DNA from: JBCBKU01 sp038521345
Lineage (GTDB): Bacteria > Pseudomonadota > Alphaproteobacteria > Rhodobacterales > Rhodobacteraceae
Reading direction: 5' to 3'
DNA: 64,000 nucleotides
NCBI GenBank assembly: GCA_038521345.1
Contig: JBCBKU010000014.1
Location: 1 to 64,000, forward strand
Shown here: positions 34,547-42,584 of the stretch, piece after piece
Position numbering within the stretch: the stretch's first letter is position 1
Layout of the letters: each line of letters starts with the position of its first letter
Notes under the pieces: model-generated
The model's database searches: none
Told to the model about the DNA's origin: nothing
The model's input: the letters and a program-made list of their open reading frames with translations, nothing else
Program-made: the position numbers and the translations under genes

Positions 34547-35124
34547 GCGCGCCGCAGGCCGGCATTGGACACAACCAAGGTCCCACGATGGAACGCGGGG
34601 CAGGGTGGCGCCGCTATGCGTGGCGAAAAGCGCGGGCGGAACTGCTGCCCAAATTGCCCCTCGAGATCGTACGGATCCGAGTCAAGCGGGCCCGTGAACT
34701 CGGGCTCGACTACAAAAGCTATGCCAGTGTACGCGCGGCATCGGGCCGCGATGTCGTCGCGTTTCTCTTTTCGTCCAACGCGTTGCGTGTGACGCGTCGC
34801 GGCGCAGAGATTGAACCCGGGCGGGCTGCCAAGCTTGAAGGCCTTGTGCGGTGCGGGCGCGTGGCGCTGGTTCAGCCACCGCTTCGTCCTGCTGATCTGG
34901 ATGCAGCCGGTCCGGGACTGTTTGAGGCGATCGGGCCCGCCCCGACCCTTGGCAACACATGGTCGGAACTCCGCGCCCGTCTGGCTGCCGTCACCGCGGA
35001 CCGCGGCGTTCCGGGGGACGGGGTGATCGTCGTCGGAGACACGGCGCTGGAGCGCGAATGGCTGGCCGCCGGCCGGTTTGCCGCCTACTTGAGTGCGGAA
35101 CGTTACTTCGGAGAGCTGTCATGA
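34543..35124 (+). CDS. Unknown protein in the riboflavin operon (IGHNQGP motif)
   Basis: 193 residues. It starts with MSAPQAGIGHNQGPT; an IGHN-x-GP-like N-terminus recurs in many otherwise unrelated alphaproteobacterial proteins and its function is unknown. The remainder is basic at the N-terminal side (WRKARAELLPKLPLEIVRIRVKRARELGLDY) with a middle region VAFLFSSNALRVTRRGAEI and a helical C-terminus. Overlaps the upstream riboflavin synthase and downstream RibBX genes by ATGA at both ends, so it is tightly coupled to riboflavin synthesis. No enzymatic motif recognised; a regulatory or RNA-binding role is only a guess. Confidence 0.7.
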   Translation: MSAPQAGIGHNQGPTMERGAGWRRYAWRKARAELLPKLPLEIVRIRVKRARELGLDYKSYASVRAASGRDVVAFLFSSNALRVTRRGAEIEPGRAAKLEGLVRCGRVALVQPPLRPADLDAAGPGLFEAIGPAPTLGNTWSELRARLAAVTADRGVPGDGVIVVGDTALEREWLAAGRFAAYLSAERYFGELS

Positions 35125-36245
35125 CCTTTGAGACGCCCGGACCTGTGGAGCAGGATTGGCGAGATGCGATCTCGTCCGTCGAAGACGTGATCGAGGATGC
35201 GCGCAACGGGCGGATGTTCATTCTGGTCGACCATGAAAGCCGCGAGAACGAAGGCGATCTCGTCGTTCCGGCGCAAATGGCGACACCGGAGACGATCAAC
35301 TTCATGGCCACCAATGGGCGCGGGCTGATCTGCCTTGCACTGACCGGAGAGCGGGTCGACGCACTCGGGTTGTCGCTGATGGCGTCGCAGAACTCATCGC
35401 GCCATGAAACGGCATTCACCGTCTCCATCGAAGCGCGCGAGGGCGTGTCCACCGGGATCTCGGCGCATGACCGGGCTCGGACGATCGCCGTTGCCATCGA
35501 TGCGACCAAGACCGCTTCGGATATCGCGACGCCGGGTCATGTCTTTCCATTGCGCGCACGCGATGGTGGCGTACTGGTCCGGGCCGGGCACACCGAGGCC
35601 GCGGTAGATGTGGCGCGGCTGGCCGGGCTGAACGCGTCGGGTGTGATCTGTGAGATCATGAATGAAGACGGCACGATGGCGCGACTTCCGGATCTTGTCG
35701 CCTTCGCCCAGCGGTGGGGCCTGAAGATCGGCACGATCAGCGACCTGATCGCCTATCGCCGGCGCCACGACAATCTGGTGCGCGTCCGATCTGAAGAGAT
35801 GGTGCAAAGCGAGTTCGGCGGCGATTGGCTATTGCGCATCTACACCGACGAAACTCAAGGTGCTGAGCATATCGTCCTGATCAAGGGCGACATATCGGGT
35901 GAGGAGCCTGTGCTGGTCCGGATGCACGCGCTGGATCCGATGCTGGACATTGCAGGACTGGGTCCACGCGGTCGATCGAAGGAATTCGGCGATGCCATGG
36001 ATCTGATAGCAGCAGAGGGCCGCGGGGTTGTCGTTTTGCTCCGCGACACAACAATGAAGCTTGCCGTGGGCGATGAGGTGTCACCGCAAACGCTTCGGCG
36101 ATACGGGCTTGGCGCGCAGATCCTGTCGTCACTCGGGCTGTCGCGCCTTACCCTGCTCACCAATTCGCCAAGGCCGAAGGTCGTCGGGCTCGACGCGTAT
36201 GGTCTTGAAATCGCGGGCACGCGCAAAATCTCGGAGATCGGCTGA
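35121..36245 (+). CDS. ribB: DHBP synthase with degenerate GTP-cyclohydrolase domain (RibBX)
   Basis: 374 residues. The N-terminal domain is 3,4-dihydroxy-2-butanone-4-phosphate synthase: acidic metal-site stretch DHESRENEGDLV, the FMATNGRGLICLAL strand and the HxHD/T region (SAHDRARTI, GHVFPLRARDGGVLVRAGHTEAAVDVARLAGL). The C-terminal domain resembles GTP cyclohydrolase II but lacks the zinc-binding cysteines and the SECLTGD/RCDCG type motif; the corresponding region reads VRMHALDPMLDIAGLG. So only the RibB step is expected to be catalysed, the RibBX pattern seen in proteobacteria. Start at 35121 overlaps the previous stop (ATGA). Confidence 0.9.
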   Translation: MTFETPGPVEQDWRDAISSVEDVIEDARNGRMFILVDHESRENEGDLVVPAQMATPETINFMATNGRGLICLALTGERVDALGLSLMASQNSSRHETAFTVSIEAREGVSTGISAHDRARTIAVAIDATKTASDIATPGHVFPLRARDGGVLVRAGHTEAAVDVARLAGLNASGVICEIMNEDGTMARLPDLVAFAQRWGLKIGTISDLIAYRRRHDNLVRVRSEEMVQSEFGGDWLLRIYTDETQGAEHIVLIKGDISGEEPVLVRMHALDPMLDIAGLGPRGRSKEFGDAMDLIAAEGRGVVVLLRDTTMKLAVGDEVSPQTLRRYGLGAQILSSLGLSRLTLLTNSPRPKVVGLDAYGLEIAGTRKISEIG

Positions 36246-36796
36246 TGGCGACGTCCGAAACCCACTATTCTCTCCCGCTGCCGGAATTTGACGCTCCGGT
36301 GAAGGTGCTGATCGTCGTCGCCCCGTATTATCGGGATATCGCGGATATGCTGATCGCAGGCGCGCGGGCGACGTTGGAAGCGGCGGGGGCAACCCACGAT
36401 CTTGTCGAGGTTCCGGGCGCGCTCGAAATTCCGACGGCGATCCGGATCGCACACCGCCAGTCGAACTTTGACGGTTACGTGGCGCTTGGATGCGTCATCC
36501 GGGGTGAGACGACGCATTACGAAACCGTCTGCAATGACAGTTCGCGTGCCCTTACACTACTTGGCCTCGACAGCGCCTGCATCGGCAACGGCATCCTGAC
36601 GGTGGAAAACCGGGACCAGGCCGCCGTGCGTGCCGATCCGGAGGGGCAGAACAAGGGCGGCGGCGCCGCCGCCGCAGCGTTACATCTGATCGCGCTCACC
36701 CGGAAATGGGGGGCATCCAAGAAACGCCCCGGCTTTCTGCCTGAGACGTACCAGATCGCGGATGTTGACGACGATCCGGAATCCTTCCCCGTATGA
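36245..36796 (+). CDS. ribH: 6,7-dimethyl-8-ribityllumazine synthase
   Basis: 183 residues. It condenses the RibB and RibD products to the lumazine precursor of riboflavin. Clear family features are VEVPGALEIPTAIRIA, VALGCVIRGETTHYE and GNGILTVENRDQAAVRADP, followed by the helical KGGGAAAAALHLIAL stretch. Start overlaps the previous stop (TGATG). The N-terminal 20 residues are an extension not needed for the core fold. Overlap with nusB (ATGA) completes the coupled chain. Confidence 0.95.
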   Translation: MATSETHYSLPLPEFDAPVKVLIVVAPYYRDIADMLIAGARATLEAAGATHDLVEVPGALEIPTAIRIAHRQSNFDGYVALGCVIRGETTHYETVCNDSSRALTLLGLDSACIGNGILTVENRDQAAVRADPEGQNKGGGAAAAALHLIALTRKWGASKKRPGFLPETYQIADVDDDPESFPV

Positions 36797-37254
36797 GCGA
36801 TCGGCAGTCGAGATCGGCCGCCCGGCTCTACGCCGTCCAGGCCTTGTTTCAGATGGAGGCTGCGGATCAGGGTCTGGCCGCCGTTCAGCGCGAGTTCGAA
36901 ACCCACCGCTTCGGCGCCGTCTACGAAGGCGTCGAGTTGGCCGATGGGGATGCCGACCTCTTCCGCGGAATCACCGACACGGCGGTCGATCGTCAGGCCA
37001 AGATCGATCAGTCGACCGACCGTGCGCTGGTCGAACGTTGGCCCATCGCGCGGATCGATCCGACGATCCGAGCGCTCTTCCGTGCCGCGGGGGCGGAACT
37101 AATTATGGGCAACACACCGGCAAAGGTGGTGATCTCCGAATACGTGGACGTCGCACGGGCGTTCTTTCCGGAAGGCAAGGAAAGTGCGTTCGTCAATGCG
37201 GTGCTGGACCAGATGGCGCGCGAATTTCGGCCAGATGCGTTCGAGACTCCTTGA
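36793..37254 (+). CDS. nusB: Transcription antitermination factor NusB
   Basis: 153 residues. NusB binds boxA RNA with NusE (S10) and promotes antitermination in rRNA operons. The start RQSRSAARLYAVQALFQME, then IDPTIRALFRAAGAELI, TPAKVVISEYVDVARAFF and FVNAVLDQMAREFRP match the all-helical NusB fold. ribH-nusB adjacency is common in many bacteria. Overlaps ribH by ATGA. Confidence 0.93.
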   Translation: MSDRQSRSAARLYAVQALFQMEAADQGLAAVQREFETHRFGAVYEGVELADGDADLFRGITDTAVDRQAKIDQSTDRALVERWPIARIDPTIRALFRAAGAELIMGNTPAKVVISEYVDVARAFFPEGKESAFVNAVLDQMAREFRPDAFETP

Positions 37255-37298
37255 CCTCACGCGGGATCGGTCGAACGTTACAGCATAAGGAGAAGCCC

Positions 37299-37637
37299 AT
37301 GCCCGCAATCTTTCGGTTCTATGTTCGCCATTCCATCGTTGGCTTTGCCGTTGCCGCCCTCTTCGTCGCGGCAATCTATGCGACGGACATGTTCGGGCTT
37401 TGGTCGATGGTGCGCAAAAGCCCGGATGCCGTCCTTGTCACATTGATCTTTTGGGTCCTGAACGGGCTGGTTTTTGCCGGCGTTCAGACCGGTGTCGCCG
37501 TATTCCTGATGGCCGAGCACGACGCACCGCCGAATGGCCCGGGACCGGGCACCCGCGCCGAGGCTATGCCTTTGGCTGTTCCGGTGCCCGTGGATCGGCG
37601 ATTGGTGGCGGGACCGCCCGGACCGTTGCGGGATTGA
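37299..37637 (+). CDS. Small membrane protein downstream of nusB
   Basis: 112 residues starting MPAIFRFYVRHSIVGFAVAALFVAAIYATDMFGLW. Two transmembrane helices (about 12-28 and 44-67) and a Pro/Gly-rich soluble C-terminus (DAPPNGPGPGTRAE). The start is chosen because AAGGAG lies 7 bases upstream (37287-37292). No family recognised. Follows nusB by 44 bases on the same strand. Confidence 0.65.
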   Translation: MPAIFRFYVRHSIVGFAVAALFVAAIYATDMFGLWSMVRKSPDAVLVTLIFWVLNGLVFAGVQTGVAVFLMAEHDAPPNGPGPGTRAEAMPLAVPVPVDRRLVAGPPGPLRD

Positions 37638-37818
37638 ATTCCCGAGGACCTGTTTTCACAGGTGGGCGCCAGGTAATCAGACCAGGATCTGAGCAGAGCC
37701 AGCTCCCTCGGAATTGCGTAAGGCCACCGGAATTTGACCGCTTTACGAGAGGGGCAGTACCCGCCACCGCAGGCAGATAGGGCGGCGGGCCATCGAGCGC
37801 AAGTGGCTGGCAGCGTCC

Positions 37819-38877
37819 TTAGTTCTTCCGGATGATCCGAATGTTGGGCGTACCCTCGGGAGCGTTCCCGATCTCGAACAACTCCGTCCGACACCGGGTG
37901 GCGTCGGTTCCGATCTGCCGTGTGTACCACCCAAGAGGCGGATCGAAGCGAATGCAGGTGCGCAACTCGCTACCGGATGGCAGCTCCACATGCCGGCGCG
38001 CCGTGAACTGGACCGTGTCCGGGCACCCGGCCTCGATCGTATCGTCGACGACAGCGTATCCTTCCGGTACCGGCGAGCCCGAACAAAAGAACACGAAAAG
38101 GTCGGGTTCGGCCATCGTCGGATCATCATTTCCCGGCGGCTGCGGCGTGCCATTTGCTCCGCCCGGTCCGAAGGGTGACTCTCGCGGTGCCACGTCGCGC
38201 AGTATGATCAATTCATAAATCCCGCGCTCTTCACATTCCACGTCGTCAAAGGCGCCGATTTCGTAGTCTTCGCCTTGCACGGGGCTGGGATCGGTGATGG
38301 CGAAGCGTCCGGAACTGTCACTTTGGCTGCCGGTCTCAATACAGTCGCGGCTGCCACGGAACGCAACGAGGTCGCCCGAAGCGATTGGTTCGCCGAGCTG
38401 GCGCGGGGAGGGCGCCAGACGGTCAATATAGAATGCCGTGGCTTCCGGAGTGAAACCTTGCGCCCCGACGGCATCGAACTGCAGTTGAAGCGCACTTCCG
38501 TTCGGAAACTGTTCTCCGACACGGAGATAGCCGCGTTCCCAGTCACTGTTGGTCAGCGCCCTGCGCTTGAGGAACACCTGGTCACCTACCCGGAGTTCGC
38601 GGTCGAACGCGTAGACCATCTGCAGATGGATCTGGTCGCATTCTGTGCGCCGTGCGACCGGCTGTCCGTTGTCGCCGACAACCAGATACCGGTTCCCGTA
38701 CCGGCGGCTCTTGAGGCAAATGTCCATGCGGGGAAGAAGGTTGGTGAAGAAGGTCTCGTGCGCGTCGGCTCTGAACACCCGCTCAGGACCCTGAATCGGT
38801 GGTTCCTGCGTCGGTGCGGGCATACCGCCGCCAAGAACGAATGCGATCGGGAGAACAATTGCTGAAAAAATAGACAT
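37819..38877 (-). CDS. Secreted protein of unknown function
   Basis: 352 residues with an N-terminal signal region (MSIFSAIVLPIAFVLGGG) and a Pro-rich linker. The mature part is beta-rich with at least eight cysteines, including a cluster near the C-terminus (FFCSGSP, AGCPDTV, RTCIRFD, TRCRTEL). A Gly/Pro/Asn-rich segment (FGPGGANGTPQPPGNDD) separates two halves. No family identified. Transcribed away from mmcB, which starts about 107 bases upstream; the two share the promoter region containing a LexA-like box. Confidence 0.6.
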   Translation of the reverse strand: MSIFSAIVLPIAFVLGGGMPAPTQEPPIQGPERVFRADAHETFFTNLLPRMDICLKSRRYGNRYLVVGDNGQPVARRTECDQIHLQMVYAFDRELRVGDQVFLKRRALTNSDWERGYLRVGEQFPNGSALQLQFDAVGAQGFTPEATAFYIDRLAPSPRQLGEPIASGDLVAFRGSRDCIETGSQSDSSGRFAITDPSPVQGEDYEIGAFDDVECEERGIYELIILRDVAPRESPFGPGGANGTPQPPGNDDPTMAEPDLFVFFCSGSPVPEGYAVVDDTIEAGCPDTVQFTARRHVELPSGSELRTCIRFDPPLGWYTRQIGTDATRCRTELFEIGNAPEGTPNIRIIRKN

Positions 38878-38936
38878 GAATCAAGGCCTTCAATGGTAAA
38901 GCTACGTCAAGTCAACCAACGAATGATGGCAGGAAT

Positions 38937-38972
38937 TTGACAAGCGTCTTGCCAAATGTTCTCATATTGTTC
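38937..38972 (+). promoter_or_regulatory. Promoter with LexA/SOS box upstream of mmcB
   Basis: A perfect -35 hexamer TTGACA lies at 38937-38942. At 38958-38972 is GTTC-TCATATT-GTTC, an exact match to the alphaproteobacterial LexA box (direct repeat GTTC-N7-GTTC), placed where the -10 should be and 11 bases before the mmcB start codon. LexA binding here would block transcription until DNA damage. The two motifs are read directly; the regulatory role is inferred from the known consensus. Confidence 0.65.
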
Positions 38973-38983
38973 ACGCTCGTGTC

Positions 38984-39445
38984 ATGTCTGACGACGTTAC
39001 ATCACCTCCGAGGCCCGGTCAGCTTCTGGCCCGCGGTGTTTGCCGCCATCTGTTGGGCCACGACTTTGTCACGGTCGAGGAACTAACGCCGGTATCGGGA
39101 CGGCGCGTCGATGTCATGGCGCTTGGACCGAAGGGCGAGATCTGGGTGGTCGAGTGTAAATCGTCGCGCGCAGACTTCATGGGCGACGCCAAGTGGCAGG
39201 ACTACCTTGAATGGTGCGATCGATACTTCTGGGCCGTCGACGCCGCCTTCGACACCGATCTTCTGCCGGACGACACCGGGCTGATCATCGCCGATGCCTA
39301 TGACGCCGAGATTGTGCGGATGGGTCCCGAGGAAAAGCTGGCCCCGGCCCGCCGCAAGGCCGTCATTCAGAAATTTGCCCGACATGCCGCCCTGCGATGG
39401 CACGCGGCTCGGGATCCCGGCTTTAGCCCCCCTTGGGGCCTTTGA
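38984..39445 (+). CDS. mmcB: MmcB-family DNA repair protein
   Basis: 153 residues. MmcB proteins have a restriction-endonuclease-like fold and are linked to DNA damage (mitomycin C) resistance in alphaproteobacteria. The nuclease-like core is seen in RRVDVMALGPKGEIWVVECKSSRADFMGD, with D-x(n)-E-x-K type residues (D44, E57, K59 approximately), then WCDRYFWAVDAAFD. Preceded by a LexA-type box. The 3' end overlaps the convergent DUF6324 gene by 23 bases. Confidence 0.88.
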   Translation: MSDDVTSPPRPGQLLARGVCRHLLGHDFVTVEELTPVSGRRVDVMALGPKGEIWVVECKSSRADFMGDAKWQDYLEWCDRYFWAVDAAFDTDLLPDDTGLIIADAYDAEIVRMGPEEKLAPARRKAVIQKFARHAALRWHAARDPGFSPPWGL

Positions 39446-39623
39446 CCGATCGCGCACGCGCCGCGGCAGCCCGCAGCTCTTCGGCGATTTCGTCGGCTTC
39501 GTCCGGGTCGAAATCCATCGGGATCTCGACTCCGCCGCCTTCAACGAAAAGCCGCACCATCCCCTGATCGGTGGGCCCGATCTGAAGGTTCGCTTCGATA
39601 TCGCGTTCGTTGTTGATGCCCAT
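39423..39623 (-). CDS. DUF6324 family small protein
   Basis: 66 residues, MGINNERDIEANLQIGPTDQGMVRLFVEGGGVEIPMDFDPDEADEIAEELRAAAARA. Matches the small, highly conserved DUF6324 family of Rhodobacteraceae, function unknown. The pattern is a short beta region followed by an acidic-basic helix. It overlaps the mmcB 3' end on the opposite strand. Confidence 0.82.
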   Translation of the reverse strand: MGINNERDIEANLQIGPTDQGMVRLFVEGGGVEIPMDFDPDEADEIAEELRAAAARARSVKGPKGG

Positions 39624-39727
39624 CTGGTCGCCCTGACTTGCCGTGCGGCATGTATCGCACCTCCGATGTGGACGGCAAGCGGCTCAAACAAGCTTGACGC
39701 AGGCAAGTAATTTGGAAGACTGCACAG

Positions 39728-40636
39728 ATGGACAGCATCGACCGCATACGCGCATTCAACCGCAGCTACTTGCGCAAGATGGGGCTCTTGTCGCGCAATT
39801 ATCTCGGGACCGAAATGACCGTGACCGAGGCGCGCGTTCTTTTCGAACTTGCTCACGATGATGAACTGGCGGCCCGCGCCATTGCTCATCGCCTTGATCT
39901 TGACGAAGGGTATCTGAGCCGCGTCCTGTCAAGGTTCGAAGCCAAGGGTTGGATTTTGCGACGGCTGGATCCTGAAGATGGTCGGGCCCGTGTTCTGAGT
40001 TTGACCGATGCCGGACGCGCCGCGTTTGCACCGCTTGAGGCGGCCTCGCGCGCCGACATCGCCGAGCGACTGGAAGGGCGTCCGGCCGCGGCCATTGAAC
40101 GTGCGACCGAGGCCATGGATCAGATCGATGCCGCCCTCGATCCGGCCGCGTCAGGTGAATTGATACTGCGCGATCTGTGTGTCGGCGACATGGGGTGGCT
40201 GATCCAGCAGCACGCCGAGCTATACGCGCGCGACGAGGGCTTCGACGACAGTTTTGAGCCGTTGGTGGCCGAAATCCTCGCCGCCTATGCCCGGACTCGC
40301 GACCGACAGACCGAACGCGCCTTCATTGCGTGCCGCGGCAAGGTCCGCCTGGGGTCGATCTTCTGTGTCCAGTCCGGTGAAGCCGGGGTGGCCAAGCTGC
40401 GCCTTTTCCTGCTTGTTCCCGAAGCGCGCGGACTGGGCCTTGGTCGCCGCCTGCTTCAGGCTTGCCTCGGTTTTGCGCGCGAAGCCGGCTACGTGCGGAT
40501 GCGGCTCTGGACTCATGAAAGCCACGAGGCGGCCTGCGCGCTCTACGCCAAGCATGGCTTTGTGCTCACGCGGTCGGAACCCGTACACTCATTCGGTGTC
40601 GATCTGGTAGAGCAGACTTGGGAGATCGTGCTCTGA
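39728..40636 (+). CDS. MarR-GNAT fusion protein
   Basis: 302 residues with two domains. Residues 1-140 form a MarR-type winged helix (MTVTEARVLFELAH, LDEGYLSRVLSRFEAKGWILRRLDPEDGRARVLSLTDAGR). Residues 150-302 form a GNAT acetyltransferase with acetyl-CoA motif A (LRLFLLVPEARGLGLGRRLLQACLGFAREAGY) and the VRMRLWTHESHEAACALYAKHGF pattern. Such fusions probably sense or act on a small molecule while controlling nearby genes. Targets are unknown. Confidence 0.9.
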   Translation: MDSIDRIRAFNRSYLRKMGLLSRNYLGTEMTVTEARVLFELAHDDELAARAIAHRLDLDEGYLSRVLSRFEAKGWILRRLDPEDGRARVLSLTDAGRAAFAPLEAASRADIAERLEGRPAAAIERATEAMDQIDAALDPAASGELILRDLCVGDMGWLIQQHAELYARDEGFDDSFEPLVAEILAAYARTRDRQTERAFIACRGKVRLGSIFCVQSGEAGVAKLRLFLLVPEARGLGLGRRLLQACLGFAREAGYVRMRLWTHESHEAACALYAKHGFVLTRSEPVHSFGVDLVEQTWEIVL

Positions 40637-40640
40637 GTGC

Positions 40641-41414
40641 TCACTGCATGAGGTACCGGATCGCGACGTCACGATCACGTCCGCCGAGGCGCATGGTTGC
40701 GACACTGAACATTTTGCTGAACGTGCAGGCGTAGCGGTCCCCGCCGGTTGGTGCTGCCCAGGCCCGATAAAGCGCATCGGCATTCGGTTGCTGACCGATC
40801 ATTGTGTCAATGGCTGGCAAAAGCAGTTCTTCGGCCCGCCGAATTTCGGACCGGGACAACGCCACCGGAGCCGCGCCTTGAACCAGGCCAAGCCGCATCG
40901 CCTGACGCTCGGCCCGGTGATAGTTTGACAAGGCATCTGGTGAAATGCGGACCAGATAGGCGTCAAGCAATGACTGTGCGCGTTCCGGAGAGGCCTGACC
41001 GTTTATCAGCCGATTGCATTCGCGTTGAGGCAATGACCGGATGAAGCCGCTGTCGACTGAAAAAATGTGATAGCGTTCGGCCGATGTGAGCCGACTTACA
41101 CCGACACCATAAGACTGCCACAGGATCGTGTCCATTTGGGCCATCATTTGCGGCGTCACCTCGTAGCCGCTCTGGCGTAGGCTTCCCGAAATGTGCCGCG
41201 TGAGACCGTTGATGACCACCGGATCTGTGAACAGTTCTCGTGTGTGTTCGACCATGATGTCGAAGCGCGCTCCGGTATATCCACGCTCCCGCAGGTCCTG
41301 GCGGAAAGCCGGATCCAGATGCATTGAAGCGAAGAGATCCGAAGCCGAGACCGTGGTCTGCGCAAAAGCGGGTTGTCCCAACAAGCATCCGACAAGAAGA
41401 GCAATTCGAAGCAT
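40641..41414 (-). CDS. Exported helical protein of unknown function
   Basis: 257 residues. MLRIALLVGCLLGQPAFAQ is a clear signal peptide; GGAGGACCACT directly precedes the ATG at 41414, fixing the start. The mature protein is helical and Arg/Leu-rich, with two cysteines (RECNRLI, YACTFSK) likely to pair. A pattern of two similar halves is suggested by the DLFASMHLDPAFRQDLRERGYTG and HTRELFTDPVVINGLTRHI helices, which are of the DUF2059-like kind, but that assignment is weak. Periplasmic location predicted. Confidence 0.65.
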   Translation of the reverse strand: MLRIALLVGCLLGQPAFAQTTVSASDLFASMHLDPAFRQDLRERGYTGARFDIMVEHTRELFTDPVVINGLTRHISGSLRQSGYEVTPQMMAQMDTILWQSYGVGVSRLTSAERYHIFSVDSGFIRSLPQRECNRLINGQASPERAQSLLDAYLVRISPDALSNYHRAERQAMRLGLVQGAAPVALSRSEIRRAEELLLPAIDTMIGQQPNADALYRAWAAPTGGDRYACTFSKMFSVATMRLGGRDRDVAIRYLMQ

Positions 41415-41618
41415 AGTGGTCCTCCGGGCGACAATCGTTTGAAGTAATGTCTCTTTGGTGGATCTCTCTTGAATGTCGATCAACGATTATGAGCCGATTA
41501 CCGCAATGGTCGTCCGCGAATGCCCAATTCACAGGCCAATCTCTGCAAAACGCGGGGATTGGTCCGGCGTCCAGAACGCTTGCAATCAAGGGCCGGGGCG
41601 TCTATCCCCCACCCCCGT

Positions 41619-41695
41619 GCCGCCTTAGCTCAGTAGGTTAGAGCGCTTGATTGTGGATCAAGAGGTCCCCCGTTCGAGCCGGGGAGGCGGTACCA
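41619..41695 (+). tRNA. tRNA-His (anticodon GUG)
   Basis: A 77-base cloverleaf. Acceptor GCCGCCT/AGGCGGT (the first pair G-U), D-arm TAGCTCAGTAGGTTAGAGC, anticodon stem CTTGA/TCAAG around TTGTGGA (anticodon GTG), T-arm CCCCG-TTCGAGC-CGGGG, discriminator A73 and encoded CCA. It has no G-1:C73 pair, the alphaproteobacterial form of tRNA-His. Confidence 0.95.
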
Positions 41696-41882
41696 CTCTT
41701 TCGTCCCAGATTGCGCCCTGTGCCCGCCCATGACGCGCGCGCCACGCGCGCTATAGTTCGGACATCCGCGCAGCACGTCTGCCACGACCCAAACGACGAG
41801 GCAAAGATCCGATGGTCCCGGCCTTCATCTCTTCTTCCGATCGGTATCATCCGGGCCTTGCTTTCCATGGGGTCAGGCGACG

Positions 41883-42584
41883 GTGACTGTTTTCGTTCTG
41901 ACCCCAGATACGGTCTGGAACCGCGGTACCCTCAACTTTCGGACAGTCCCGCGCAAGTTGCTTGGCCGGATCTCGGTTGTGCCGCGCCGGGGCGCTACGC
42001 CGGGTCTCTGGGTACGCCTGATGGTCGAGAACCAGTTCCTTCGCTACGGCGTCGCCTTGTCACCGTTTCTGCTGGTCATGGCGATCTGGCCCGAGATGGC
42101 GTTGCCCGTGTCTTCGGCCCCCATCCTGATGTTGCTCTTTATAGGCATCGTTGAATTGCACGTGCTGCGCATCCCCAAGGCACGACGCAAGGCCCGCTTT
42201 GCGGAGGACGATGCCTTGCGTGCGCTCGACACATTGGCGTTTCGTGCCCGCAATATCCTCGCGGATATCGCCGCACGCCGGGGCGAAGCTGGCGGAGAGA
42301 TTCTTCTTGTGGTGGATCAGTCGGACTTGGCACGGGTGCCCCCGTTGACCTTTGTCTCGGTACAGCGCAACGACCGCGCGCCACATATCCTGTCGCTTGA
42401 TGCGTCCGAACGCACCCTTATCCGGAACAAATTGTTCGATCCCGCGTTCACCGAGCGGGACCTGCATGCCGCGAATTTGCGCGAGGACGTCTATCTGCGC
42501 AGCGTGGCCTTCGACACGCGAGGGGTGACGGCGCATGCCCGCCTGTCGGCCATTCTCGACAAGCCGCACGAGGCTGCCATATGA
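41883..42584 (+). CDS. Membrane protein preceding a MoxR ATPase
   Basis: 233 residues starting with GTG. Two hydrophobic segments (about residues 54-70 and 75-95, RYGVALSPFLLVMAIWPEM...APILMLLFIGIVELHVL) are followed by a soluble Arg/Ala-rich region and a C-terminal part with LLVVDQSDLARVPPLTFVSVQRNDRAPHILSLD. No family recognised. It overlaps the MoxR gene by 4 bases (ATGA), so it belongs to the same module. The soluble part may be the partner for the AAA/VWA pair, but this is inference. Confidence 0.65.
   Translation: MTVFVLTPDTVWNRGTLNFRTVPRKLLGRISVVPRRGATPGLWVRLMVENQFLRYGVALSPFLLVMAIWPEMALPVSSAPILMLLFIGIVELHVLRIPKARRKARFAEDDALRALDTLAFRARNILADIAARRGEAGGEILLVVDQSDLARVPPLTFVSVQRNDRAPHILSLDASERTLIRNKLFDPAFTERDLHAANLREDVYLRSVAFDTRGVTAHARLSAILDKPHEAAI

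Noticed and set aside
36762..37298. In-frame extension upstream of the small membrane protein after nusB
   Set aside because: It overlaps nusB in another frame and has an Arg-rich shadow composition; the ATG at 37299 has its own AAGGAG.
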